Positions 46,098 through 53,875 of a DNA stretch of 53,875 nt are shown in pieces. The DNA comes from Lachnospiraceae bacterium (GTDB lineage: Bacteria; Bacillota; Clostridia; Lachnospirales; Lachnospiraceae). The position numbers and the translations under genes are program-made. Under the pieces are notes generated by a model. It ran no database searches and was not told the origin of the DNA. It saw only the letters and a program-made list of their open reading frames with translations. The stretch's first letter is position 1. Each line of letters starts with the position of its first letter. The stretch spans positions 1 through 53,875 of the forward strand of contig JAIDOW010000096.1 in assembly GCA_029063085.1 (NCBI GenBank), read 5' to 3'.

Positions 46098-46547
46098 TTA
46101 TTTTTGATTTATCCTGTTTATCAGCCATACAGACACCATGCAAACGACCGTTCCCGCTGCCGCACCAGCCATGTTTAATCCCATTTCCGATAAATCACAA
46201 TGCCTGCCTTGTATAGGAAGTTTTCCAAACTCTGATAAAGCTGACAGAAATATGCCGGAAGCCGCGGATATCCCTCCTGCTGTCAGCAAATGTTTACGCA
46301 ATTGCATCAACACCAGCATACTGATGATTCCATATAGAAAAAACAACACAAAATGGGCGGCAAGACGAAATCTTTTATCCCATAGCATCAATAATTCCCA
46401 ATCCGGGTTACTTCCTATAAAAATATGTAAAACCTTTTGTGTAAAAGTTAAACTTGTATTTGACGTATCTTCCCCATTCTGGAAAGATAAAAACAATACA
46501 AAGCCAATCCATCCGATTAACAATACCACTGAAAACATCTTTTTCAT
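46098..46547 (-). CDS. VanZ-family membrane protein
   Basis: Small membrane protein of 149 aa with four hydrophobic segments. VanZ-type residues are seen in KRFRLAAHFVLFFLYG and GRHCDLSEMGLNMAGAAAG (Arg, Asp and Asn in the conserved spacing). VanZ proteins are associated with low-level teicoplanin resistance in one case; most, including this one, have no known role. It lies 11 nt after the upstream small secreted-protein gene. AGGAA is a weak ribosome site. There is no van cluster here. Confidence 0.85.
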   Translation of the reverse strand: MKKMFSVVLLIGWIGFVLFLSFQNGEDTSNTSLTFTQKVLHIFIGSNPDWELLMLWDKRFRLAAHFVLFFLYGIISMLVLMQLRKHLLTAGGISAASGIFLSALSEFGKLPIQGRHCDLSEMGLNMAGAAAGTVVCMVSVWLINRINQK

Positions 46548-46558
46548 AAATCTGATTC

Positions 46559-47164
46559 CTATTTTAGCAAGAGGATCACACCTTTTAAAACCACCATCAA
46601 TAAAACAGAAAGTGTAACCATCATTCCGGCTTCCCTATAAGTATCCTGATTCTTTTTTTGGTAAAGTGTTATTTCCTGTTTTTTTTCCTGAGATACATCT
46701 GATTCCAAATTTGACTCTTTGGGCTCTTCTCCTGCCGAATCCTCCGTTTTGGAAACAACTTGACCCTCTGCAGCCTCTATATCAGGTATTTCTGTCTCCC
46801 CGCTGTCGGAACCTCTGATACTGCCTGGTGATGTCTCCTCATTTCTCCCTGTTTTTTCTTTCTCTTCTTTTTGATGTGTTTCTGTAATTTTTTCTGATGA
46901 TTCCTGGGAAGTTTCCTCCGTCACCCCCGTTGTCACCTGTTCTGTCGTATTAATTCCCAACTCTTCATCAAATTTACCGTCCAGATAATCCTGATATGCC
47001 TGACTTGCACCTCCCGCATCCGGCGAATAACCATGTGCAGACAGCCACGCTTTTGCCTGTTGTATCTCCTCCTCCGTGTATGCATGAGATACACTTCCAG
47101 CACTAAAACTTAGAAGGATAATCACCATTAGCATCCAAACAAAATGTATTATACTTTTTCGCAT
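46559..47164 (-). CDS. Hypothetical exported, membrane-tethered protein
   Basis: I do not recognise this protein of about 201 aa. It has a signal peptide (cleavage probably after SVSHA), a short domain with EEEIQQAKAWLSAHGYSPDA at about 30-65, a long Glu/Ser/Thr-rich low-complexity stretch (about 75-165), and a C-terminal membrane helix (MMVTLSVLLMVVLKGVILLL). The layout suggests an extracellular stalked protein held by its C-terminus. AGAAGG is 8 nt before the ATG at 47164; another ATG lies at 47170. It is probably cotranscribed with the vanZ-like gene. Confidence 0.65.
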   Translation of the reverse strand: MRKSIIHFVWMLMVIILLSFSAGSVSHAYTEEEIQQAKAWLSAHGYSPDAGGASQAYQDYLDGKFDEELGINTTEQVTTGVTEETSQESSEKITETHQKEEKEKTGRNEETSPGSIRGSDSGETEIPDIEAAEGQVVSKTEDSAGEEPKESNLESDVSQEKKQEITLYQKKNQDTYREAGMMVTLSVLLMVVLKGVILLLK

Positions 47165-47457
47165 TCTCATAACCTTCTTTTCTTTTATTGTAAATATTCA
47201 ACTCTTTCAGCATCATACCACACCTTTTAAGGAAAATCCAGTCTCCTCCCCATTCTCTCATTTATAGCGAAACATATCTTTTCCAGCGGATGTGCCCGCA
47301 ATTTGTAATACACAAAATATCCCTTGCATTTTTTCTATGCCTATGTTACCTTAGAATCAAGCAAACAGTTTCTAAATATCTTTATTTCAATGATATAGAA
47401 TCATGATATCTATCAAAAAACTCTTGCTTAATTACCCATTTTATAAAATTATATTAG

Positions 47458-47516
47458 GCAGGGGCGGTAAAAATATTGATACATTAGCTGTGCTTACCAT
47501 TACATTTCCACCTGCC
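47458..47516 (+). other. Possible structured leader of the PD-(D/E)XK-like gene
   Basis: GGCAGG near 47458 can pair with CCTGCC near 47511, and GGTAA inside it with TTACC, giving a nested stem just before the ribosome site at 47521. The rest of the gap 47165-47529 is AT-rich with no gene or RNA I can recognise. Confidence 0.3.
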
Positions 47517-47529
47517 GGACAGGAGGAAT

Positions 47530-48459
47530 ATGGATACAAATGAAAATAGAACGCAATGGCATCCGGGGTTTTGTGCTGCCATGCAGCTGGAACTTTATGA
47601 CAATAGGGACGATTTAGAATACCATAAAGAGTACAACTTAAACCGAAAGCCTCTTCAAATTGACTTACTGATTATAACCAAAAAAGAAACTGTGTCCATT
47701 AAAAATCAAATCGGACATATTTTCAGTAAGTATAATATCATGGAATATAAATCCCCAAGAGACAGCCTGGATATTGATACCTTTTACAAGGTACAGGCTT
47801 ATGCCTGTTTATACAAGAACAGCGGCAATAAAATTAATATACATAAAGCTGGCGATATAACAGTATCCTTAATCCGACACAGATATCCCAAAAACCTTAT
47901 GAAACTATTAAGAGCAGAAGGATTTATTATCACAAAACCTTATCCGGGTATTTATTATGTATCCGGAAAACTTATGTTCCAGACGCAAATTATCATTTCT
48001 TCCAGACTGGAGCAGACAGATCATATCTGGCTGACCTCGCTAACGGAACAGATCGAACGAAACCGATATTCTGACTTATTGAAAGCAACGGATATTTTGA
48101 ACAATAAGGATGAAAAAGAATGTGCTGATGCAGTGATAGATGTGATATCAAACGCAAATGCAGCAATGATCAGACAATGGAAGGAGAGTGACAAAATGAT
48201 TCCATCTTTAGAAAGAATAATGGCACCTGAAATCGCACAGTGGAAACTTCAGGCCCGGAATGAAGGAATGCGTATAGGCATAGATGAAGGTAAATGCGAA
48301 GGCAAACGTGAAGGCAGAATCGAAGGTAGAATTGAAGGTATTCTTGAGGGAAGAATTATAACATATGCTGAACTGGGACTTTCCATTGAAGAAATTTCAG
48401 AAAAAACTAAACTTTCAAAAGATGCCATTCAACAGATTTTAGACAAACAGCAGGAATGA
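47530..48459 (+). CDS. PD-(D/E)XK-like protein with C-terminal EG-rich repeats
   Basis: Protein of 309 aa resembling the Rpn/PD-(D/E)XK group common in Lachnospiraceae. The N-terminal half has LQIDLLIITKK and, about 25 residues later, IMEYKSPRDSLD, giving the Asp and Glu-x-Lys of the nuclease fold. Residues about 245-275 repeat EGKxEGR-like units (EGKCEGKREGRIEGRIEGI), as in many Rpn-like proteins, and a short helix-turn-helix-like end follows (IEEISEKTKLSKDAIQQIL). The function is unknown; relatives include recombination-promoting nucleases. AGGAGGAAT precedes the ATG. Confidence 0.65.
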   Translation: MDTNENRTQWHPGFCAAMQLELYDNRDDLEYHKEYNLNRKPLQIDLLIITKKETVSIKNQIGHIFSKYNIMEYKSPRDSLDIDTFYKVQAYACLYKNSGNKINIHKAGDITVSLIRHRYPKNLMKLLRAEGFIITKPYPGIYYVSGKLMFQTQIIISSRLEQTDHIWLTSLTEQIERNRYSDLLKATDILNNKDEKECADAVIDVISNANAAMIRQWKESDKMIPSLERIMAPEIAQWKLQARNEGMRIGIDEGKCEGKREGRIEGRIEGILEGRIITYAELGLSIEEISEKTKLSKDAIQQILDKQQE

Positions 48460-48517
48460 CATACCATAATGGGTATTGAATTTATATAACTATTTTTTAT
48501 GGAAGAGGGACTTTTGT

Positions 48518-49897
48518 ATGTATCAAATCAATTTTAACAAACCGATTCATGTCCATTTCATCGGCATTGGCGGCATCAGCATGAGTGGATTGGCAGAAAT
48601 ATTACTAAAGGAAAATTTTAAAATCAGCGGCTCTGATGCCAAGAGCTCCGACATTATAGATAATCTGATTGCAATGGGTGCTATCATTAACATCGGACAA
48701 TGTGCAGAAAATATTTCAGATGATATAGATCTGGTGGTTTATACTGCCGCCATTCATGAAGACAATGATGAATTTGCTGCATGCAGGGCAAAGAACATTC
48801 CAATGCTCACAAGAGCTCAGCTTCTTGGTCAGATCATGAATAATTACAAGTATTCCGTAGCCGTTTCCGGAACACACGGAAAGACTACCACAACCTCCAT
48901 GCTGAGTCAGATTTTTATAGAAGCCGATACAGATCCTACAATTTCTATTGGCGGCATTTTAGATTCCATCGGCGGCAACATTCGGGTTGGAAAATCCGAG
49001 TTCTTTGTAACAGAAGCCTGTGAATATACTAACAGTTTTCATGCTTTTTATCCCTATATCAGTATTATCTTAAATGTAGATGCAGACCATCTGGACTTTT
49101 TCAGCGGTATTGACGAAATCATCGAAAGCTTCCATACTTTTGCTACAAATCTGCCGGAAAACGGAACTTTAATTGTAAATGGCGATATGGATTGTCTTCC
49201 TCTTGTCACAAGAGATTTATCCTGCGGCATCCTTACTTTTGGATTACAGGATACCAACAAGTATTATCCTGCTGATATTGAAACCGATGAAAAGGGACAT
49301 ATGATCTATACTTTAATGGTCAATGGGATAAAACAGGAACGTGTTCATTTAAATATAGGAGGAACTCACAATATATCTAATTCTCTTGCAGCTATTGCCG
49401 CTGCTGATTTACTGGGTATCGAAAGAGAATATACCCTGGCTGGTCTTGCCTGTTTTGGAGGTGCCCATAGACGTTTTGAGAGAAAAGGAACTTTGGGAAA
49501 TGTCACTGTAATCGATGACTATGCCCATCATCCAACCGAGATCAAAGCGACTCTGACCACTGCTTTACATACCCCTCACAATGAGTTATGGGTCGTATTT
49601 CAACCTCACACATACACCCGGACAAAAGCACTGTTTGAAGATTTTGCTGAAGCTTTAAAAGGTTTTGACCATGTTATTCTGGTTGATATCTATGCAGCCA
49701 GAGAAGCTGATACAGGATTAGTCCACGCAAAAGACTTAGCTTCCCGAATCAAAGCTCTGGACACAGATGCAAGATATTTCAGTTCCTTTGAGGCAGTTGA
49801 AAATTATTTATTATTAAATTGCAAAAAAAATGATTTGTTGATAACTATGGGTGCCGGAGATGTCTATTTAATTGGCGAAGAACTACTCGGCAAATAG
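48518..49897 (+). CDS. murC: UDP-N-acetylmuramate--L-alanine ligase
   Basis: Cytoplasmic peptidoglycan enzyme that adds L-Ala to UDP-MurNAc with ATP, 459 aa. The N-terminal domain begins HFIGIGGISMSGLAEILL (UDP-binding). The ATP loop is SGTHGKTTTTSM, followed by NVDADHLDFF, and the C-terminal domain carries DDYAHHPTEIKATL and VFQPHTYTRTK. The ATG at 48518 follows GAAGAGGGA; the frame opens 14 codons upstream with TTG only. A strong hairpin follows the gene. It lies in front of the dnaD-dnaI genes on the same strand. Confidence 0.96.
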   Translation: MYQINFNKPIHVHFIGIGGISMSGLAEILLKENFKISGSDAKSSDIIDNLIAMGAIINIGQCAENISDDIDLVVYTAAIHEDNDEFAACRAKNIPMLTRAQLLGQIMNNYKYSVAVSGTHGKTTTTSMLSQIFIEADTDPTISIGGILDSIGGNIRVGKSEFFVTEACEYTNSFHAFYPYISIILNVDADHLDFFSGIDEIIESFHTFATNLPENGTLIVNGDMDCLPLVTRDLSCGILTFGLQDTNKYYPADIETDEKGHMIYTLMVNGIKQERVHLNIGGTHNISNSLAAIAAADLLGIEREYTLAGLACFGGAHRRFERKGTLGNVTVIDDYAHHPTEIKATLTTALHTPHNELWVVFQPHTYTRTKALFEDFAEALKGFDHVILVDIYAAREADTGLVHAKDLASRIKALDTDARYFSSFEAVENYLLLNCKKNDLLITMGAGDVYLIGEELLGK

Positions 49898-49905
49898 TTT
49901 TGCAC

Positions 49906-49956
49906 AATATCCACAATTACTATTTTCCCACTTGACAGGAATAGATTGTGGATATT
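49906..49956 (+). terminator. Hairpin after murC carrying inverted DnaA-box-like sequences
   Basis: AATATCCACAAT (49906-49917) pairs perfectly with ATTGTGGATATT (49945-49956), and CTATT/AATAG inside it adds five more pairs with a 15-nt loop. It may end the murC transcript. Both arms contain ATATCCACA, 8 of 9 matches to the DnaA box TTATNCACA, in opposite orientation. Confidence 0.65.
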
Positions 49957-50052
49957 TCCATTTACATAATTATTTTTATATCATAAGATTTTTCATGTAA
50001 ATTTGGGGTTCCTGATACATGGTCACAGGCAATAGTATGTTATGTATACCAC

Positions 50053-50079
50053 TTGTCCACATTTCCCACACTTTCCACA
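50053..50079 (+). promoter_or_regulatory. Three tandem DnaA-box-like 9-mers
   Basis: TTGTCCACA, TTTCCCACA and CTTTCCACA follow each other without spacing, all on the plus strand. They match TTATCCACA at 8, 7 and 7 of 9 positions. With the inverted pair upstream this makes five such sequences within 175 nt in front of dnaD. Confidence 0.5.
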
Positions 50080-50100
50080 TTTTCGGAAAGGATACAGCAT

Positions 50101-50114
50101 AGAACAAACGTTCT
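50101..50114 (+). promoter_or_regulatory. LexA (DinR)-box-like site
   Basis: AGAACAAACGTTCT matches the core of the Firmicute SOS box, GAAC, four bases, GTTC, and fits the RNRY pattern of the spacer. It lies about 25 nt before the extended -10 of the dnaD promoter. Confidence 0.5.
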
Positions 50115-50135
50115 ATTTTCTTTTTGAAAACACTG

Positions 50136-50144
50136 TGTTATAAT
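50136..50144 (+). promoter_or_regulatory. Extended -10 promoter of dnaD
   Basis: TGTTATAAT (TGn plus TATAAT) lies 34 nt before the GTG start of dnaD. No good -35 at 17 nt is seen, which suits an extended -10 promoter. Confidence 0.55.
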
Positions 50145-50178
50145 CCATTTGCTTATGAAAAAAAGGAGGGAAAAACGA

Positions 50179-51327
50179 GTGGAAACAATCACAATTTCAA
50201 CGAAAAATCATGAAACATATTCTGCCGTTTCAAACTTCTTTATTGACTACTATATGACAGAAGCTAACGGTGAATTTGTGAAGGTTTATCTATATCTGAT
50301 TCGTCTGTTGAACAGTGGACGTGCGGTAACCATAGCAGATATCGCCGACCATTTCAATCTGACAGAAAAGGATATCTGCCGAGCAATCAAGTATTGGATC
50401 AAACAGGACGTGATACAGTTAGAGTATACCAAGGATAAAGTTCTGACCGGTATTACCATGCTTCCCCTGACTGCCAAATCTGTGAGCAATCATAGTTCTT
50501 CCATACTATCCTTGCTTGGAGTGGAAGATGAAACAGAAACACACAAATCAGCGATACCGGAACCATCGGAGTCTGCATCCAAAGCAGCCACAGAGGCCGC
50601 CCGGAATACAAAGTCCATTCAGGAGTCCGCAACCGTTCCAAAGAAGATTTCATACAAATCTTCTTTTATCGAATCCAAGAAAGAAGATGAGGATTTTGGT
50701 AATCTGCTTTACCAAACTGAAATTTACTTCGGCAAACCTTTGACCCAGACAGATATGAATACTCTGCTTTATATATATGAAGAACTATCCTTTAGTCCCG
50801 ATTTGCTGGAATATCTAGTAGAATACTGCGTATCCATTGGTAAAAAGAGCTGCCGGTATATCGAAGCCGTTGCCCTAGAATGGTACAAAAACGGCATTAC
50901 CTCTGTTGAGGATGCTAAAGTTGCTTCCAAAAATTATAACTCTATCTATGTGGCAGTGTTAAAACAGTTAGGAATTCCAAGAAGAGTACCTACACCAACA
51001 GAAACCGCATTTATTGATACATGGTATAATACCTATTCTTTCAATAAAAATATCATTATCGAGGCCTGTAAGCGGGCGATTACTACAAATCCCCACTCTG
51101 CAAATTTCAACTATGTAAATGGTATTTTAGAGAGCTGGCACAAGCAGAACGTAAAGAAATTATCAGACATTGAAGCATTAGATAAAAAATGGGCATCTGA
51201 GAGAAAGAAAAAAGCTACTGCTGGCAAATCCACTGTGACAAACCAGTTTAACAATTATCAAAGTTCTACCGATCAGGCAGTTGTAAATGAATTTGAAAGC
51301 TTATTTTTACAGGAGACCAATCAATAA
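50179..51327 (+). CDS. DnaD-domain replication initiation protein
   Basis: Primosome protein of 382 aa. The N-terminus is a winged helix (FVKVYLYLIRLLNSG, then VTIADIADHFNLTEKDICRA). A linker rich in Ser/Thr/Glu/Ala follows at about 110-165. Two DnaB_2/DnaD C-terminal domains come next, ending in YIEAVALEWYKNG and YVNGILESWHKQN, both matching the YxxxIxxxW DNA-binding motif. The start is GTG at 50179, behind AAAGGAGGG; upstream ATG and TTG codons lack a ribosome site. It overlaps the helicase-loader gene by one base, as expected for partners in loading the replicative helicase. Confidence 0.9.
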   Translation: METITISTKNHETYSAVSNFFIDYYMTEANGEFVKVYLYLIRLLNSGRAVTIADIADHFNLTEKDICRAIKYWIKQDVIQLEYTKDKVLTGITMLPLTAKSVSNHSSSILSLLGVEDETETHKSAIPEPSESASKAATEAARNTKSIQESATVPKKISYKSSFIESKKEDEDFGNLLYQTEIYFGKPLTQTDMNTLLYIYEELSFSPDLLEYLVEYCVSIGKKSCRYIEAVALEWYKNGITSVEDAKVASKNYNSIYVAVLKQLGIPRRVPTPTETAFIDTWYNTYSFNKNIIIEACKRAITTNPHSANFNYVNGILESWHKQNVKKLSDIEALDKKWASERKKKATAGKSTVTNQFNNYQSSTDQAVVNEFESLFLQETNQ

Positions 51328-52325
51328 TGGCATTTAGTAATTCACAGTACGATGAGATTATGAACATGTACTACGTAAACCAAACTGAAAACCGTGCCTT
51401 GGAACAAAGCCGAAAAGAAGAGGTTTATAAGACCATTCCAAGAATTGAAGAAATTGATCGTCTGATTGCTGTCTCTTCTATTGATGCAGTCCGCTCCCGC
51501 CTTAAAAAAGGAACGGATACAACTGCTGCCATCAAGGAACGAAATCAGGCTCTGATTGCGGAAAAAGCAGATTTATTAAAAAACCACGGCTATGCAGCAG
51601 ATTTTCTGAAACCAATCTATACCTGCCCTATGTGCAAAGACACAGGACGGATTGAACATGAATACTGTTCATGTTTTAAGCAGGCAGCAATCTCCCTGCT
51701 CTATAAACAATCCACTTTAGACAAAATCCTACAGGTTGAAAATTTTGAAAATTTTGATTTGCACTATTACCCCAAAGAATCTGACGGAACACACCCCTAT
51801 ACTCCTTATGAAAATATGAGTAATATATTGAATAAAACCAAATCTTTTATAGAAACATTTGACAAAGAAGGCGGTAATCTCTTATTCTATGGTGAGACCG
51901 GTCTTGGAAAGACATACCTTTCCAACTGCATCGCCAAAGCACTATTGGACAGGCAGCATACTGTTCTATATCAGACTTCCATACATTTATTTGAAGAGGT
52001 ATGCGGTGATGTTATTATGAAAAAAAATCAAAATCCTGACAGCAGGAAAACTTACCGCTATTTATATAACTGTGATTTATTGATCATTGATGACCTTGGA
52101 ACAGAATTTACAAATTCTTTTGTATCTTCTGAACTTTATGATATATTAAATACCAGAATGCGTGAAGGGAAATCTACCGTAATTTCCACTAACCTGAATC
52201 TTCAGGAATTAACAGAACGTTATTCTGACCGTATCACTACCCGCATTTTTGCGGAATACAAGGTTTATAACTTCTATGGAGACAATATTCGTCTAGCCAA
52301 ACGAAGAAAAGCAATTCAACAATAA
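51327..52325 (+). CDS. DnaC/DnaI-type helicase loader ATPase
   Basis: AAA+ protein of 332 aa that loads DnaB/DnaC helicase. A helical N-terminus (about 1-90) is followed by a zinc-binding CPMCKDTGRIEHEYCSCF with four Cys. The ATPase core has Walker A GETGLGKTYLS, Walker B LLIIDDLGTE and the sensor/Arg-finger region ERYSDRITTRIFAEYK. The ATG overlaps the dnaD stop codon (TAATG), so translation is coupled. The Cys-rich N-terminal layout is that of the Firmicute DnaI type. Confidence 0.92.
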   Translation: MAFSNSQYDEIMNMYYVNQTENRALEQSRKEEVYKTIPRIEEIDRLIAVSSIDAVRSRLKKGTDTTAAIKERNQALIAEKADLLKNHGYAADFLKPIYTCPMCKDTGRIEHEYCSCFKQAAISLLYKQSTLDKILQVENFENFDLHYYPKESDGTHPYTPYENMSNILNKTKSFIETFDKEGGNLLFYGETGLGKTYLSNCIAKALLDRQHTVLYQTSIHLFEEVCGDVIMKKNQNPDSRKTYRYLYNCDLLIIDDLGTEFTNSFVSSELYDILNTRMREGKSTVISTNLNLQELTERYSDRITTRIFAEYKVYNFYGDNIRLAKRRKAIQQ

Positions 52326-52352
52326 TGTTAAGTATTTAACGGAGGAAAAATC

Positions 52353-53546
52353 ATGCCAAATGACAGTAATTTATTATCAACTATCCCTGTGGGGGAATTA
52401 GGTATCGTTGCCTTACAGAGCTGTACCACGCTGAGCCAGCGTGTGGACTCCTATCTTTCAAAATGGCGGGCTGCAAGAAATAATGTAGAAAAATCCACCA
52501 TTGCATTTAACGGATATGAAAGAGATTCCTATCTGGTCCGCTCTGCCTGCCCGCGTTTCGGTTCAGGAGAAGCAAAAGGAGAGCTTCTGGAATCCGTGCG
52601 CGGCAAAGACCTGTACCTGCTGGTAGATGTTACTAATTACAGCATAGAATATTCTTTATATGGGCAAACATGTCCTATGTCCCCTGACGATCACTATGCA
52701 GATTTAAAGCGTATCATCGCAGCCTGTGGGGGTAAGGCACGTAAGATTACTGTTATCATGCCATTTCTATATGAAAGCCGCCAGCACAAAAGAAGCGGAA
52801 GAGAATCTCTTGACTGTGCACTTTGCTTACAGGAGCTTGTAAGCCTTGGAGTAGATAATATCATTACTTTTGATGCACATGATCCGCGTGTACAAAATGC
52901 TATCCCTCTTCACGGCTTTGAAAACATCCGGCCAATTTACCAGTTCTTAAAAGCTCTGCTCTTTTCTACCAAAGATCTGGAACTGGCAAAAGAACATCTG
53001 ATGGTAATCAGTCCGGATGAAGGTGCTATGAACCGTGCCATTTACTTTGCAAATATTTTAGGCGTAGACGTTGGTATGTTTTACAAAAGACGTGATTACA
53101 GTACGATCGTAAACGGTCGTAATCCGATCGTAGCACATGAGTTTCTTGGAGATTCCGTAGAAGGTAAGGATGTGATCATCATTGACGACATGATTGCCTC
53201 CGGTGAAAGTATGATCGATGTGGCAAAACAGCTTAAAAACAGAAAAGCAAAGAGAGTATTTTGTATCTGTACTTTCGGATTATTTACAAATGGTCTTGAG
53301 GTATTTGACAAGGCAAGAGAAGATGGACTTATTGAAAAAGTCATCACCACCAACCTCATCTATCAGCCGCCTGAATTATTAAAAAGAGAATGGTATGTCA
53401 ATGCAGATATGAGTAAATATATTGCACTTTTAATCGATCATCTAAATCACGATGCATCTATCTCTGATATATTAGACCCCACAGACCGCATCAAGGATCG
53501 TGTCAATGAATACCGTGAAAAACACACAATCCGTGAAAATTATTAG
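52353..53546 (+). CDS. Ribose-phosphate diphosphokinase-like protein (long form)
   Basis: PRPP-synthetase family protein of 397 aa, against about 315 for standard Prs. Conserved parts are MPFLYESRQHKR, FDAHDPRVQNAIP in place of the usual DLHxxQxQGFF, ISPDEGAMNRA, and the PRPP loop VIIIDDMIASGESM. The N-terminal 90 residues extend beyond the usual domain. It probably makes PRPP from ribose 5-phosphate and ATP, but the altered DLHxxQ region leaves room for another role. CGGAGGAAAA stands before the ATG. It follows the helicase-loader gene by 27 nt and ends before a strong terminator. Confidence 0.82.
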   Translation: MPNDSNLLSTIPVGELGIVALQSCTTLSQRVDSYLSKWRAARNNVEKSTIAFNGYERDSYLVRSACPRFGSGEAKGELLESVRGKDLYLLVDVTNYSIEYSLYGQTCPMSPDDHYADLKRIIAACGGKARKITVIMPFLYESRQHKRSGRESLDCALCLQELVSLGVDNIITFDAHDPRVQNAIPLHGFENIRPIYQFLKALLFSTKDLELAKEHLMVISPDEGAMNRAIYFANILGVDVGMFYKRRDYSTIVNGRNPIVAHEFLGDSVEGKDVIIIDDMIASGESMIDVAKQLKNRKAKRVFCICTFGLFTNGLEVFDKAREDGLIEKVITTNLIYQPPELLKREWYVNADMSKYIALLIDHLNHDASISDILDPTDRIKDRVNEYREKHTIRENY

Positions 53547-53645
53547 GTCGAATACTCGCCACAAGCAGCGGGATATCAAATTTGAAACTACTCTCCAAAG
53601 AACAGGGATATTGGGTCTATGCTCGTGGAAATAATTTCTATAATA

Positions 53646-53692
53646 ATTGTCGCACCGAAAAGGATTTTTCCTTTCGGTGCGACAATTTTTTC
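53646..53692. terminator. Strong terminator after the PRPP-synthetase-like gene
   Basis: ATTGTCGCACCGAAA (from 53646) pairs with TTCGGTGCGACAAT (to 53686), extended by AGG/CCT with one bulge, around a short loop, followed by TTTTTTCTTTC. It can also serve the minus-strand gene at the right edge. Confidence 0.9.
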
Positions 53693-53732
53693 TTTCTATA
53701 ATTCCTATTCACCAAAATAACAGTCCAATTTA

Positions 53733-53875
53733 TTATGATGTCGGTTCTGTTACCGGTTGTGTCGTCGGCTGCGTGGTTGGCTGCGTTGTCGGTTCCGTTG
53801 TTGGCTGCTCTGGTGGCGGCGTTGAGGGTCCGCTTCTAGGCTCCGCGCGAGCGGGAGCTTAAGGAAGGCGGCGAG
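53733..53875 (-). CDS. 3' end of a Thr/Pro-repeat protein, incomplete at the window edge
   Basis: Read on the minus strand, the last 25-30 codons before the TAA at 53733 encode PTTQ/PTTE repeats (PTTEPTTQPTTQPTTQP then VTEPTS), typical of the linker or tail of secreted proteins in these bacteria. Going upstream, the frame leaves the repeat near 53820 and meets an in-frame TAA at 53859, in GC-rich sequence unlike the rest of the window. No start is visible. Either the gene is broken, or the last 40-60 bases are not true continuation. Confidence 0.4.

Noticed and set aside
46098-47164. Glycopeptide-resistance locus around the VanZ-like gene
   Set aside because: No vanH/A/X or regulators nearby; VanZ-family proteins alone are common and not evidence of resistance.
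48285-48355. Short direct repeats resembling a tiny CRISPR-like array
   Set aside because: They encode EGKxEGR repeats of a protein and have no spacers; no CRISPR array or cas gene is in the window.
53647-53862. Plus-strand frame with repeated GCVV units
   Set aside because: It is the antisense of the PTTQ/PTTE coding repeat and begins inside the terminator hairpin.

Overview
The window looks like a chromosomal segment of a gut Lachnospiraceae (Clostridia) genome, most like the Roseburia group. The basis is low GC, AGGAGG-type ribosome sites, a DnaD/DnaI-type replication operon, a BirA-controlled BioY operon, and above all a beta-mannan utilisation locus of the kind described in Roseburia intestinalis. 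All family assignments come from reading motifs and gene order; no database search was run.

Layout. (1) 0.1-9.1 kb: a membrane-anchored C39-like peptidase; a manganese exporter gene (mntP) behind a promoter and a yybP-ykoY-type riboswitch; an HExxH protein of unknown role directly downstream of an EAL phosphodiesterase; and a three-gene signalling unit (polytopic membrane protein, sensor kinase, NarL-type regulator). (2) 9.2-15.4 kb: an AlsT-type symporter, a HAD phosphatase, and an operon of MaoC-like hydratase, BioY, thiolase and AMP-ligase. Its promoter overlaps a very good BirA operator. The set resembles Bacillus subtilis yhfUTS plus a hydratase, and its thiolase lacks the second catalytic cysteine. 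(3) 15.4-21.4 kb: an accessory stretch with yaaA, a DUF434 protein, a hydrolase, an orphan FeoB-associated peptide and an AAA/PD-(D/E)XK protein, mixed with gene remnants (carboxypeptidase/Ig chimera, XRE regulator tail, DUF4143 ATPase fragment).

(4) 21.4-42.2 kb: the mannan locus. A large secreted GH26 mannanase would cut the polymer outside the cell. A binding protein and two permeases import the oligosaccharides. Intracellular CE2 and CE17 esterases remove acetyl groups. GH113 and GH130_2 shorten the chains, the epimerase turns mannobiose into mannosyl-glucose, and GH130_1 phosphorolyses that. Phosphohexomutase and ManA carry mannose phosphates to fructose 6-phosphate. AraC and LacI regulators and a YesL-like protein sit in the locus. 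No alpha-galactosidase, GH1 or GH3 gene is present. A GGDEF protein at 42.2-44.7 kb appears to lead the CE2-yesL-lacI operon.

(5) 45-53.9 kb: tRNA-Pro(CGG), class II aldolase, a VanZ pair, a PD-(D/E)XK-like protein, murC, a dnaD-dnaI operon preceded by DnaA-box-like and LexA-box-like sequences, and a long PRPP-synthetase-like gene. At the right edge is the 3' end of a Thr/Pro-rich coding repeat that runs into GC-rich sequence unlike the rest.

The most promising unexplained items are the BirA-controlled thioester module, the hairpin repeat found twice, the G11 tract in a hairpin loop inside the mannan operon, the control region in front of dnaD, the orphan HExxH protein, and the duplicated N-terminal modules of the GH26 enzyme.
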